From: an uncultured Polaromonas sp.
GTDB lineage: Bacteria; Pseudomonadota; Gammaproteobacteria; Burkholderiales; Burkholderiaceae_C
DNA: 64,000 nt
Reading direction: 5' to 3'
Assembly (NCBI GenBank): GCA_937863225.1
Contig: CALMEI010000039.1
Span: 62,001-126,000, forward strand
Both the position numbers and the translations under genes were made by a program. The stretch's first letter is position 1; the number at the start of each line of letters is the position of its first letter. Under the pieces are notes generated by a model, which was not told the origin of the DNA, did not search any database, and saw only the letters and a program-made list of their open reading frames with translations. Below are positions 17,731 through 26,117 of this stretch, piece after piece.

Positions 17731-20088
17731 TTAATCAATCAATGTGACGGGTTCAAGCGCATCGCTTTGGGCTTGGATGCGGCCTATGGGGGTGGCGTGG
17801 GGGTAGCCATTGGCTTGCAGGGCTGCGATGCACGGTTCCACTTGGTTGGCGGGGATGCTGGCCAGCAGGCCGCCTGCGGTTTGGGGGTCAAAAATCAGCG
17901 GGTAACGCGGGTGGTTGACAAACGCGGCCTGATTGCGCAGGGCACGGCGCATGTATTTGTTGACGTTATTCACGTTGGCGCTTTGCAGCGAGCTGGTGAT
18001 ACCCGCGGCCACGCAGTCTAGTGCGCCGTCCAGCAGGGGCAGGGCACTGAGTTGAAGTTCGGCATCCACGCCAGAGGGGCGTGTCATTTCCAGCAAGTGT
18101 CCCAACAAGCCAAAACCCGTGATGTCGGTACACGCCGTGGCACCGTGTGTGCGCAAGATGTGGGCTGCCTCGCGGTTGCTGACCATCATGCTGTGCAGCG
18201 CCGCGTCAATCCAGCGGCCTTTGGCTGCCAAACGCGCATGCGCGGCAAACAAAGTGCCTGTGCCTATGGGTTTGGTGAGGATCAACACATCACCGATCTG
18301 CATGCCACCTTTGCGGAGGATGGAAGAGGGTTTGTCACCCCGAGGGCTGCCGCCCGAAGGATCATCAGCAATCAAACCGTTGATGGCAAATCCCAGCGCC
18401 AGTTCTTTGCCCTCGCCGGTATGGCCGCCCACCAACGCGCAATTGGCGTCGTTCAGCACTTCAACAGCGCCCGTCATCATTTGAAACAAGGTGTCTTGCA
18501 CTTTGGCGTCCACCCCCGGTGGAATGGTGCAGACCGCAGTGGCCGACTGCGCCTGCGCACCCATGGCCCAAATATCGCCCAGCGCATGGTTGGCGGCGAT
18601 TTTGCCAAAGATATAGGGGTCGTCGATGAAGGCGCGAAAAAAATCAAGTGAATGCACGCTGGCCATGCCAGGCGGCACACGCAGCACGGCGGCGTCGTCG
18701 GGGTCATTCAGGCCAACCAACACATCGTCACGTTGCACCGGCTGCAAGTGTTGCAAGGCATTGTGCAATACCGATGCACCCACTTTAGCGCCGCAGCCGC
18801 CACAGCGCATGGCAATGGCCGAAGTGGCTTGCAGCGATTCTTCGGAGCTGAGCGGGATGCCGTTCATGGCTTGGCTCGAGGATGTGGTGGCTGTGGCAGT
18901 GGCTGTGGCACGAGAGGGTGCTGGCATGGATGACAAATCGCTGAACTGGCGCATAAAGCGCTGGTCTATCCCATCTTTCCACTGCCACACCCAAGCGCCG
19001 GCAAAACCCAACCAGCCGCGTGATGCCACGGCATATTTGTCACCCGTGCTGATGAGCGCCAGCCAGCTGCTTTGGGGGCGGTAGGGCACCAAGGCTTGGC
19101 CAGCTACGGCGCGGCGCAAGTTGGTGGTTAACGGTTTGCCTTGTCGCACGGCGAACACACCGGCTTTTTCCAGTTTGAAATTGACCATGCTGGCGATGTC
19201 GCCCGCTGCAAAAATCAACGGGTCGGTCACGGTTTGCAAGGTGTCTTGCACGGCAATGAAGCCGTCGGCATCCAATTGCAATCCGGTTTGCTTCAGCCAA
19301 GCGGCACCACCCGCACGCGTGACCCAAATGATTTCATCGGCTTGGATGTGTTGTCCCTTGGCGGTGGTGATCACACCCGCATCCACCCGCGTGGCTTGTG
19401 CATCATGGTGCACTTGCACGCCACGCTGCGCCAGCACGCGATCAAACTTGCGGCGCACCCGCGCGTTGTGCGTGGGCAAGATGGTGTGGCTGCGGGTGAG
19501 CAAGTGAAAGCTCAAATCATCGGGGTTGCGACCGAGTTGCGTCAGCTCATGGCGCAAACGATGCTGCATGGCCAGCAGCAATTCGACCCCGCCTGCACCC
19601 GCACCCACCACCGCGATGGTGGTTTTACCAACGCTCGCTTTGACCCGCGCCAACAGCTGCAGCCAGCGGTCATTGAAGTTGCGAATGGGCTTGACCGCCA
19701 CCACGTGTTCGGCTGCGCCGGGTACGTCGTGCAATTGCGGGGTAGAGCCAATGTTGATGGACAGCTGGTCGTACGGTATGGCGGGTCGGTTTTTGCACAA
19801 CCCGGTTTGATGGGTTCTGTCGATGCCAATCACTTCGTCACGGTACAGCCGCGCCCCGGCAAACGCCGCCAAGCGCGACAGATCAATGTGCACCGCATCG
19901 TAGTCATAATGCCCCGCCACATAGCCCGGCAGCATGCCGGAATATGGGGTGTGCATGTCGGTGCAAATCAGCGTGATGCGCACACCGGCTATGGGGTGCA
20001 TGCCAAAACTTTTCAGCACACCCACATGGCTGTGGCCACCACCAATCAAAACAATGTCGCGCAGGATGGGTTGGTCTGGGGTTTGCAT
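17731..20088 (-). CDS. senC: SenC-type fusion: FAD-dependent NADH dehydrogenase-like domain + selenide, water dikinase (SelD)
   Basis: The SelD half makes selenophosphate from selenide and ATP, here most likely for selenoneine. Residues about 10-385 form an NDH-2-like flavoprotein (IVLIGGGHSHVGVLKSFG, AVVGAGAGGVELLLA, LIFAAGDIA). A Thr/Ala/Ser linker (TATATATTSSSQ) leads to SelD from about 425. The SelD part has RCGGCGAKVG with Cys ~432 and Lys ~435 aligned to the essential Cys17 and Lys20 of the E. coli enzyme, then HSLDFFRAFIDDPY, NHALGDIWAMGA, VGGHTGEGKELALG and DPQTAGGLLASIP. No selenocysteine codon is used. ATG 20088 is preferred; an in-frame TTG at 20130 would overlap the senB stop (TTGA). 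The flavoprotein may deliver reduced selenium, which is inference. Confidence 0.88.
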   Translation of the reverse strand: MQTPDQPILRDIVLIGGGHSHVGVLKSFGMHPIAGVRITLICTDMHTPYSGMLPGYVAGHYDYDAVHIDLSRLAAFAGARLYRDEVIGIDRTHQTGLCKNRPAIPYDQLSINIGSTPQLHDVPGAAEHVVAVKPIRNFNDRWLQLLARVKASVGKTTIAVVGAGAGGVELLLAMQHRLRHELTQLGRNPDDLSFHLLTRSHTILPTHNARVRRKFDRVLAQRGVQVHHDAQATRVDAGVITTAKGQHIQADEIIWVTRAGGAAWLKQTGLQLDADGFIAVQDTLQTVTDPLIFAAGDIASMVNFKLEKAGVFAVRQGKPLTTNLRRAVAGQALVPYRPQSSWLALISTGDKYAVASRGWLGFAGAWVWQWKDGIDQRFMRQFSDLSSMPAPSRATATATATTSSSQAMNGIPLSSEESLQATSAIAMRCGGCGAKVGASVLHNALQHLQPVQRDDVLVGLNDPDDAAVLRVPPGMASVHSLDFFRAFIDDPYIFGKIAANHALGDIWAMGAQAQSATAVCTIPPGVDAKVQDTLFQMMTGAVEVLNDANCALVGGHTGEGKELALGFAINGLIADDPSGGSPRGDKPSSILRKGGMQIGDVLILTKPIGTGTLFAAHARLAAKGRWIDAALHSMMVSNREAAHILRTHGATACTDITGFGLLGHLLEMTRPSGVDAELQLSALPLLDGALDCVAAGITSSLQSANVNNVNKYMRRALRNQAAFVNHPRYPLIFDPQTAGGLLASIPANQVEPCIAALQANGYPHATPIGRIQAQSDALEPVTLID

Positions 20089-20126
20089 GGGTGGGTTGTC
20101 AGCAGCTGGATTGAATGGATGAAGAG

Positions 20127-21083
20127 TCAAAGAATTGTAGAAAATAAATGGCGCAACGCCGCTTGTTCCGCCTGTGGCTCAAAAAGCGCACTGCGCAGGG
20201 CACACTGTTGTTTCAAATGGTCGATGAACGTGGGTTCATCCTTACAGCGCAACAGCAGATGGGCCAACGCTTGTGCATCACCCACAGGAAAATAGCCATC
20301 ATAACCAGCCCCTAGCATGCCCACATTGCCGTCGATGTGCGATGCCAATACGGGCGTGCCGCTCATCACGGCTTCCATCACCACGTGGGCACCGCCTTCA
20401 ATGCGACTGGGGTGCACCAACACATGGGCACGGGTGATGCGGTCACGCGTGCTGGTGTGAGCTTGCTCAGCCAGATAGCGGTAGGTGGGAAGTTCTGCGG
20501 CTAAATGCTGTGCCTGTTGGCCCAAATCCGCATCCAAGGGGGCGCCAATGTGGTCAAGCACGATGTCAGCGCGCTGCGCCAGTATGCGGGCAGCTGCAAA
20601 GTAGGTCTGTGGCGACTTTTCGGCGCGCAAATGACCGACCATTAAAGCCCGCAATTTGCGTGATGTTTTGGGCATTGTTTGTCGCCGCGCTGTGGACTGG
20701 TAGATGACTTGGCATTTGCTTCTGAGCGCCATTGGCAAACTGCGAATGCCCAAGTCTTGCAGCACAATCAATCGATGCGCCTGCTGCAGCGATTGCTGAG
20801 CCAGTGCGTCCACTGCGATGTCGCGGTACAAATCGGTTCCGGTTAAAACCAAAACCAAGGGTTTGGTGGGAAAGCGGTTTGCCCATTGCGCGATTGAATC
20901 GGCCGAGCGGCGAGCGTGTAAGGCCAACATCGCGTCGCACGGTTTGCCGTCCCATTGCCGCATAATGGTGACGTGGTAATCCTTTGACAGCATGTGCTGC
21001 CAACGACGGGCGGTTTGCCAGTTGCCATTATTGGCATCAGCGAGCGCTGGGCTGATGATGCAAATCGAAGGTTTCGAAGACAT
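20127..21083 (-). CDS. senB: Selenosugar synthase SenB (GT4-like glycosyltransferase)
   Basis: SenB joins selenophosphate to a UDP-sugar to make a selenosugar, the selenium donor for selenoneine. The 318-residue product has a GT-B glycosyltransferase architecture and family phrases: NNGNWQTARRWQHML near residue 18, ALHARRSADSI, VLVLTGTDLYRDI near 100, and the nucleotide-sugar site SRIEGGAHVVMEAVMSGTPV near 225-245 followed by GNVGMLGAGYDGYFPVG. It precedes senC with a few bases of overlap and is divergent from senA. Assignment rests on this context together with the family features. Confidence 0.87.
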   Translation of the reverse strand: MSSKPSICIISPALADANNGNWQTARRWQHMLSKDYHVTIMRQWDGKPCDAMLALHARRSADSIAQWANRFPTKPLVLVLTGTDLYRDIAVDALAQQSLQQAHRLIVLQDLGIRSLPMALRSKCQVIYQSTARRQTMPKTSRKLRALMVGHLRAEKSPQTYFAAARILAQRADIVLDHIGAPLDADLGQQAQHLAAELPTYRYLAEQAHTSTRDRITRAHVLVHPSRIEGGAHVVMEAVMSGTPVLASHIDGNVGMLGAGYDGYFPVGDAQALAHLLLRCKDEPTFIDHLKQQCALRSALFEPQAEQAALRHLFSTIL

Positions 21084-21109
21084 ATTTTCAAATTATGCAC
21101 GGTAAGTCC

Positions 21110-22312
21110 ATGAGCCAAGCTTTGAGTCAAAACGAGAACAACGTTCCAATCGATTGGCGGCGCGCCAACGCTGCGCAAATTGCAATCGGCTTGCAGTGTG
21201 TGCGCAGCCGCTTGCTGCACGTTTTTGACGCCTATGTGGCTTGTGGACGAATGGACGTACCAGAAGTTGACGAGCTCAATCCGCCGCTATGGGAGTTGGG
21301 GCACATCGCCTGGTTTCAAGAATATTGGATTGGCAGAAACCAACAGCGCGACCTGGGCACCTGTTGCGATGCCATTCACGATCGTTTGCCATCGGTGCTG
21401 TTGCAAGCTGATCGTTGGTACAACTCCAGCTTGGTACCACACGCAGCACGCTGGCATTTGCCATTGCCAAATCTGCAAGCCACCAAAGACTATCTGGATC
21501 AAACCCTGCACCAAACCTTGAGCCTGCTTGCGCAGGCCGATGAGAATGACCGTGCACTGTATTTTTACCGTTTGGTTCTGTTCCACGAAGCCATGCATGT
21601 GGAAGCGGCGATTTACATGGCGCAGGCTTTGGATGTCAATATTGCTTCGAATTTCATAGCACCTCAGGAAATAAATACGCCGCATACAGGTCAAATTTAT
21701 CATGAAAATCAAAGCTTTGATCTGGGCTACAGGAATGCAAATACAGATCAAGGTACAGAATCTGGTTTTGCCTTTGACAACGAATTGCAAGCCTACACCG
21801 TAGAAGTCATGGCGTTTGAGATTGACAGCCGCTGTGTCAATTGGGGTGAGTATTTGAACTTTGTGGAGGCAACTGCACGAAGTTTGCCGCGTTACGTGCG
21901 TCGCAGTTTGCAATCCAATGGCAGGGGCTATGAAGGGCAACATTTTGGTGTGTGGCAAGCATTGAATCTGCAAGCTCCAACCGTGCATGTGAATTTGGCG
22001 GATGCCCAAGCCTATTGCGACTGGGTTGGACGGCGTTTACCAACGGAGGTTGAGTGGGAGTTGGCCGCATCAAAGTCTGGCGATTTTGTGTGGGGCGACG
22101 TTTGGGAGTGGACCAACAGCCCATTTGTACCTTACCCTGGGTTTGTGGCGCACCCGTATGTCGACTATTCAGCGCCGTGGTTTGGATCGCGCCAAGTATT
22201 GCGCGGGGCAAGTGTGGCGACACCACCCATGATGAAGCATGTCAAGTACCGCAACTTCTTCACCCCCGAAAGAAGCGATATTTATGCTGGTTTTCGCACT
22301 GGTGCCAGATAG
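21110..22312 (+). CDS. senA: Selenoneine synthase SenA (EgtB-like non-haem iron enzyme)
   Basis: SenA couples the selenosugar to hercynine, leading to selenoneine. The 400-residue product has an N-terminal DinB-like domain with GHIAWF (His65) and HEAMHVE (His159, His163, Glu165), the expected three-His iron site and its neighbour. The C-terminal sulfatase-modifying-factor/FGE domain has VEVMAFEIDSRCVNWGEY, WVGRRLPTEVEWE and GDVWEWTNSPFVPYPGF, ending in RNFFTPERSDIYAGFRTGAR. ATG 21110 follows GGTAAG; ATG 21095 is an alternative. Residues ~178-198, between the two domains, are encoded by a copy of the interspersed repeat. Distinguishing SenA from sulfur-using EgtB rests on the adjacent senB and senC. 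Confidence 0.87.
   Translation: MSQALSQNENNVPIDWRRANAAQIAIGLQCVRSRLLHVFDAYVACGRMDVPEVDELNPPLWELGHIAWFQEYWIGRNQQRDLGTCCDAIHDRLPSVLLQADRWYNSSLVPHAARWHLPLPNLQATKDYLDQTLHQTLSLLAQADENDRALYFYRLVLFHEAMHVEAAIYMAQALDVNIASNFIAPQEINTPHTGQIYHENQSFDLGYRNANTDQGTESGFAFDNELQAYTVEVMAFEIDSRCVNWGEYLNFVEATARSLPRYVRRSLQSNGRGYEGQHFGVWQALNLQAPTVHVNLADAQAYCDWVGRRLPTEVEWELAASKSGDFVWGDVWEWTNSPFVPYPGFVAHPYVDYSAPWFGSRQVLRGASVATPPMMKHVKYRNFFTPERSDIYAGFRTGAR
21642..21704 (+). repeat. In-frame interspersed repeat copy inside senA
   Basis: Forward copy: TGCTTCGAATTTCATAGCAC, then CTCAGGAAATAAATACGCCG and CATACAGGTCAAATTTATCA. It stays in frame and encodes ASNFIAPQEINTPHTGQ, including two ATA codons that the host rarely uses elsewhere. 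Confidence 0.85.
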
Positions 22313-22326
22313 TGCCCGTTAATTCG

Positions 22327-22380
22327 AGCTCATTCCAGCTCATTCCAGTTCATTCCAGCTATTGCCAGCTATTGCCAGCT
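22327..22380. repeat. Five tandem 10-bp repeats between senA and egtD
   Basis: The units are AGCTCATTCC twice, AGTTCATTCC once and AGCTATTGCC twice, ending in AGCT, in perfect 10-base register. They fill the gap between two convergent genes and run into the egtD stop codon (22379-22381). Each AGCT is self-complementary. The unit length matches one helical turn. Confidence 0.9.
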
Positions 22381-23362
22381 AAGCTTGCGCCCAGAATACA
22401 CAAAATTGCTTGTGCGCATCTTGCCAAGGCGTGACGCTTTGAAACCCCGCATTTTGTAACAAGTTTGTGAACGATTCAACAGTGTATTTGTATGAATTTT
22501 CTGTGTGAATGCTTTCGCCTTTGGCAAATCGACGTTCACCACCGTCCCATCGGACTGTCACGTCTTGCAGTGCATCCAAATGCATTTCTATGCGCGACAA
22601 CTCGACATTGAACAATGCGCGATGTTGCCATTGGGCAATGTTGAAATCACTGCCAAGCAAGGTGTTGATGTGCAACAGCATGTTGCGGTTAAAAGCTGCC
22701 GTGACACCCAAGGCATCGTCGTATGCCGCTTGTAACACGGCGCTGGATTTGACCAAATCCACACCAATCAACAAACCGCCAGTACCTTGACCTGCTCGGC
22801 AAGCCAAATGAATTTGCTGTAAAAATGACAAAGCATCCTGGGCTGTAAAGTTGCCAATGCTGCTGCCCGCATAGAAAAACAAACGACTGCCACGGCCCAC
22901 GTCGGTGGGCAATTCCAATTGCGTTGAAAAATCCATGCCCAAACCCAACATCGGCAAAGCAGGGTGCTGGCGTTGCAAGCTTGTCAACGCTTGCATTAAG
23001 AAATCAATCGAGATATCCACAGCCACATAGCGCGATGGTCGAAGCGCCTGAAAAAGGCCAGCCGCTTTTGCGCAATTGCCTGCGCCCAAGTCGATCAAGG
23101 TATGACCTTGCCCAATGGCGGCAGCCATGTCGGGCAAATGGCGCGCAAAAATGGCGGCTTCAGTACGAGTTGGATAATATTCTGGCAGTTCGGTGATGGC
23201 TTCAAACAAGCGCGAGCCCAAAGCATCGTACAGGTATTTGGGCGACGTGCTGGCCGCGGCGGCCAACAGTCCCTGCTGCAACTGCGCACGCACCTGCGCT
23301 TGGGATTCAACCGCGAGTTGAACACATTCAGGATGAATGAGGGTATCGGTGTGGTGATTCAT
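22379..23362 (-). CDS. egtD: L-histidine N-alpha-methyltransferase (EgtD)
   Basis: EgtD trimethylates histidine with S-adenosylmethionine to give hercynine, the common precursor of ergothioneine and selenoneine. The 327-residue length is normal. Signatures are PKYLYDALGSRLFEAITELP then EYYPTRTEAAI near residues 42-72 (substrate pocket), the SAM loop LIDLGAGNCAKA near 90, YVAVDIS, FFYAGSSIGNF near 165, and the C-terminal ENSYKYTVESF that closes over the substrate. It faces senA with only about 66 bases between stops, so it likely has its own promoter. Confidence 0.95.
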   Translation of the reverse strand: MNHHTDTLIHPECVQLAVESQAQVRAQLQQGLLAAAASTSPKYLYDALGSRLFEAITELPEYYPTRTEAAIFARHLPDMAAAIGQGHTLIDLGAGNCAKAAGLFQALRPSRYVAVDISIDFLMQALTSLQRQHPALPMLGLGMDFSTQLELPTDVGRGSRLFFYAGSSIGNFTAQDALSFLQQIHLACRAGQGTGGLLIGVDLVKSSAVLQAAYDDALGVTAAFNRNMLLHINTLLGSDFNIAQWQHRALFNVELSRIEMHLDALQDVTVRWDGGERRFAKGESIHTENSYKYTVESFTNLLQNAGFQSVTPWQDAHKQFCVFWAQA

Positions 23363-23450
23363 TCCCTATTGCAATGGGTGGCGACAATGGGCATCACTAT
23401 AGCATTGGCTGTCAAATCGCAACGCTTGAGCAGTGATGTGTGCGCTGGTT

Positions 23451-25040
23451 TTAAATTGCACTGCCAGCGTTGATGCGGTCGGTTTTGATGCGTTCCCACG
23501 CGTCATTCACCCAGTCGCACAAAATAGAACGGGTCTCGCGCGGGTCGATGATGTCCAAGATGCCAAACTTTTCTGCGGTGCGAAAAGGTGAGGTCATGTT
23601 CAGGTAATACGTTTCCAGTTCGGCGCGTTTGGCTGCGGGGTCGGGTGCGGATTCAATTTCAGATTTGTGTGCCGCCATCACGCCCCCTTCGATGGGTATG
23701 GAGCCCCAGCGGGCAGACGGCCAGGCGTAGCGCAGGTTCAGCGCTTCGCCATACTTGGGTGCATGCAAAGCGCCGGCCATGCCAAAGCAGCGGCGAATCA
23801 AAATGCTGATCCAAGGGGATTTGCAGTCGTGCAGGGCTTCGCCCACACGCGTAGCGCCTAGCAATGTGCCACCCAATTCGGCTTCCAGTCCAGTTTGGTT
23901 GCCAGGTTGGTCCACAAAATTGACGATGGGTAAACCAAACAGGCTACACAACTTGACATGGCGTTCCATTTTGTAAGCGGCTTGGTTGGTCATGGCGCCG
24001 CCTTGTACTTTGGGGTCGTTGGCGATAACGCCTACGGGTATGCCATTGAGCCTTGCCAATGCGGTGATGACAGAGCCACCTTGGTAGCGACCCATTTCAA
24101 AAACAGAACCATGGTCCATGATGCTGCTCAATATTTTGCGCGGGTCGTAGATTTTGCGACGGTCATGCGGAATGGCGTTTTTCAGCCAATCGTCGGCGCG
24201 ATTGGGGTCGTCGCTCACCGGCAACACGGGTGCGGTGTGGAACACACTGCGTGGCAGGTAGCTTAAAAACCGGCGCACTTGCTCCAAGGCGTCGGCCTCG
24301 TTCTCGGCTTCGTTGTGCACCAGCGCGCTTTTGCGGTGGACCATGTGCCCACCCAGTTCGTTTTTGTCAATGTCTTGCGCATAGGCTTGTTTCACCACAT
24401 GCGGCCCAGCCGCCATCACCTGCGCTTGTTCACGCACCATCACCGAAAAGTGTGATGACAGTACTTTGATAGCGCCTTGCCCGGCACACACGCCCAACGC
24501 CACGCCCACCACAGGTACGGTTTTGAGCAGTTCATTGGCTGGCCAGCTGGGGTATTCAGGAATTTTGGTGCCGCCAAGTTGCAACAACAGCTTCACACTG
24601 CCACCTGCCGAATCAACCAAGCGTATCAACGGAAAACGAAGTTGATGCGCCATGCGTTCAATGTAGATCCACTTGTCAGCTATGGTGGCTTCGGATGAAC
24701 CAGCACGGATGGTGAAATCGTCGGCATGGATGGCCACTTTGCGCGCGTCAACCATGCCTGTGCCCACGATGGCGTTGGTGGGGTCAATGTGTTCAAACTG
24801 CCCCTCGCGGCTGTAATGGCCTTTACCAGCCAGAGCGCCTAGCTCGCGAAAAGTATCGGCATCGACCAATTGGGCTATGCGTTCGCGCGCGTTGAGTCGG
24901 CCACTGGCTTTGAATTTGGCCAGTGCTTCGGGGCCGCCCATGTTGCGTGCTTGTTGGCGGCGCAGTTGCAGCTCTGCCAATTCGGTGTCCCATTCGCCAC
25001 TGGCATCGAGTTGTTGTTGAAGCGTTATGGTTGTGCTCAC
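23451..25040 (-). CDS. Acyl-CoA carboxylase, carboxyltransferase (beta) subunit
   Basis: This biotin-dependent carboxyltransferase moves a carboxyl group from carboxybiotin to an acyl-CoA. The 529-residue product matches the propionyl/methylcrotonyl/geranyl-CoA carboxylase beta family: GRLNARERIAQLVD near residue 48, VDSAGGSVKLLLQLGG near 140, the oxyanion GQGAIKVLSSH and, in the C-terminal half, VIANDPKVQGGAMT, FVDQPGNQTGLEAE and GMAGALHAPKYGEALNLRYA. It starts with GTG overlapping the upstream stop (GTGA). Which CoA thioester it uses is not clear. The operon has a biotin carrier but no biotin carboxylase. Confidence 0.87.
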   Translation of the reverse strand: MSTTITLQQQLDASGEWDTELAELQLRRQQARNMGGPEALAKFKASGRLNARERIAQLVDADTFRELGALAGKGHYSREGQFEHIDPTNAIVGTGMVDARKVAIHADDFTIRAGSSEATIADKWIYIERMAHQLRFPLIRLVDSAGGSVKLLLQLGGTKIPEYPSWPANELLKTVPVVGVALGVCAGQGAIKVLSSHFSVMVREQAQVMAAGPHVVKQAYAQDIDKNELGGHMVHRKSALVHNEAENEADALEQVRRFLSYLPRSVFHTAPVLPVSDDPNRADDWLKNAIPHDRRKIYDPRKILSSIMDHGSVFEMGRYQGGSVITALARLNGIPVGVIANDPKVQGGAMTNQAAYKMERHVKLCSLFGLPIVNFVDQPGNQTGLEAELGGTLLGATRVGEALHDCKSPWISILIRRCFGMAGALHAPKYGEALNLRYAWPSARWGSIPIEGGVMAAHKSEIESAPDPAAKRAELETYYLNMTSPFRTAEKFGILDIIDPRETRSILCDWVNDAWERIKTDRINAGSAI

Positions 25041-26062
25041 AAACCAGCTCCCAAGCCCAATGCGGCAAACAGTTCTTGGGTTTCTTTCAGTTCAGATTGC
25101 AAGTAGCGATGCGAATCAACAAAGCCTTTAAAAATCGGTTTATTGCCCGATTTGTCAACCAGCGCTTTCCATTCGGCAGATTCAGAAACTTTACGCAAAG
25201 CGGTTTCCCAAAAACGAATTTGATCGGCATCAACCCCGGGTGCCAGTAAAACGCCGTTGTAGCTGACGTAATCGGCAGCTACGCCTTGCTCGCGCCAAGT
25301 AGGTACATTGGCCAAAGGTCCTGTACCACGCACAGGGGCTGCGCTGGCCAACATGCGTACTTTGCCACTGAGTGCTTGCGGTACCACGGTGGGCCCGGTT
25401 GCTGATACCACATCGACGTGCCCACCCAAGAGCGCCACCATCGAATCACCAGACGAACGAAACGGCACCACGGTGAGTTTGCTGACATCCACGCCCGCCA
25501 CTTTCAAGGGTTTGGCAATCGCCAAGTGGGTGTTCAAACCTTTGAGTGGGGCCACTGCAATTTTCAGACTGGTTGGATCTTTGCGCAGTTTTTCAATGAG
25601 ATCAGACAGTGATTTCAAGGGGCTCTCGGCAGCCACTGCAACCAAGGAGGTCTCTTCGACCATCATAGAAACAGGCACATAGTCGCGCATGTCGGCTTTC
25701 AGGACACCCACCACTTGTCCCGCAATGCTGCCCGTGTGAAAGGTGCCCAAGTAGTGGGCATTGCCGCGGTTGCGTTGCAGCGTTTGCAGCGCGAGCAAGC
25801 CTGCCGCACCGGGTTTGTTGTCTGGCAACACGGTGAATCCGTTGACCAGTTTCAAATTTTCTAAACTGGATTTGATGCCACGCGCATACAAGTCAACCGA
25901 ACCGCCGGGCGCCACACCGATGAGGTAGTTGAGGTTTTGTGAGGGTGTCCAGCCTGACTGTGCAAAGGCAGAAGGGCCAAAGTAAAGGCCGGCTGCGGCA
26001 GCGGCGATGGTTTGCAACGTTTGTCTGCGTTGCAGTGAAGGGCGTTGTGTTGGAGTCATCAT
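25037..26062 (-). CDS. Bug-family (TctC-like) periplasmic substrate-binding protein
   Basis: A 341-residue extracytoplasmic receptor of the tripartite tricarboxylate transporter (TTT) type. The N-terminus MMTPTQRPSLQRRQTLQTIA carries a twin-arginine-like pair and a hydrophobic core ending in FAQSG. The fold phrases NYLIGVAPGGSVDLYAR, TVLPDNKPGAAGLLALQTLQ and the LPVVPF-like TVVPFRSSGDSMVALLGGHVD are typical. ATG 26062 has AGAGG at suitable spacing. No TctAB partner is adjacent; a complete TTT system lies at 33684-36748. Its place in this operon suggests it imports the acid that the CoA-transferase activates, which is inference. Confidence 0.87.
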   Translation of the reverse strand: MMTPTQRPSLQRRQTLQTIAAAAAGLYFGPSAFAQSGWTPSQNLNYLIGVAPGGSVDLYARGIKSSLENLKLVNGFTVLPDNKPGAAGLLALQTLQRNRGNAHYLGTFHTGSIAGQVVGVLKADMRDYVPVSMMVEETSLVAVAAESPLKSLSDLIEKLRKDPTSLKIAVAPLKGLNTHLAIAKPLKVAGVDVSKLTVVPFRSSGDSMVALLGGHVDVVSATGPTVVPQALSGKVRMLASAAPVRGTGPLANVPTWREQGVAADYVSYNGVLLAPGVDADQIRFWETALRKVSESAEWKALVDKSGNKPIFKGFVDSHRYLQSELKETQELFAALGLGAGL

Positions 26063-26117
26063 GAGAAACCTCTTTTCTGTCAATGAAGGGTTGAAGTGAA
26101 ATGATTGTGATGGGGCG

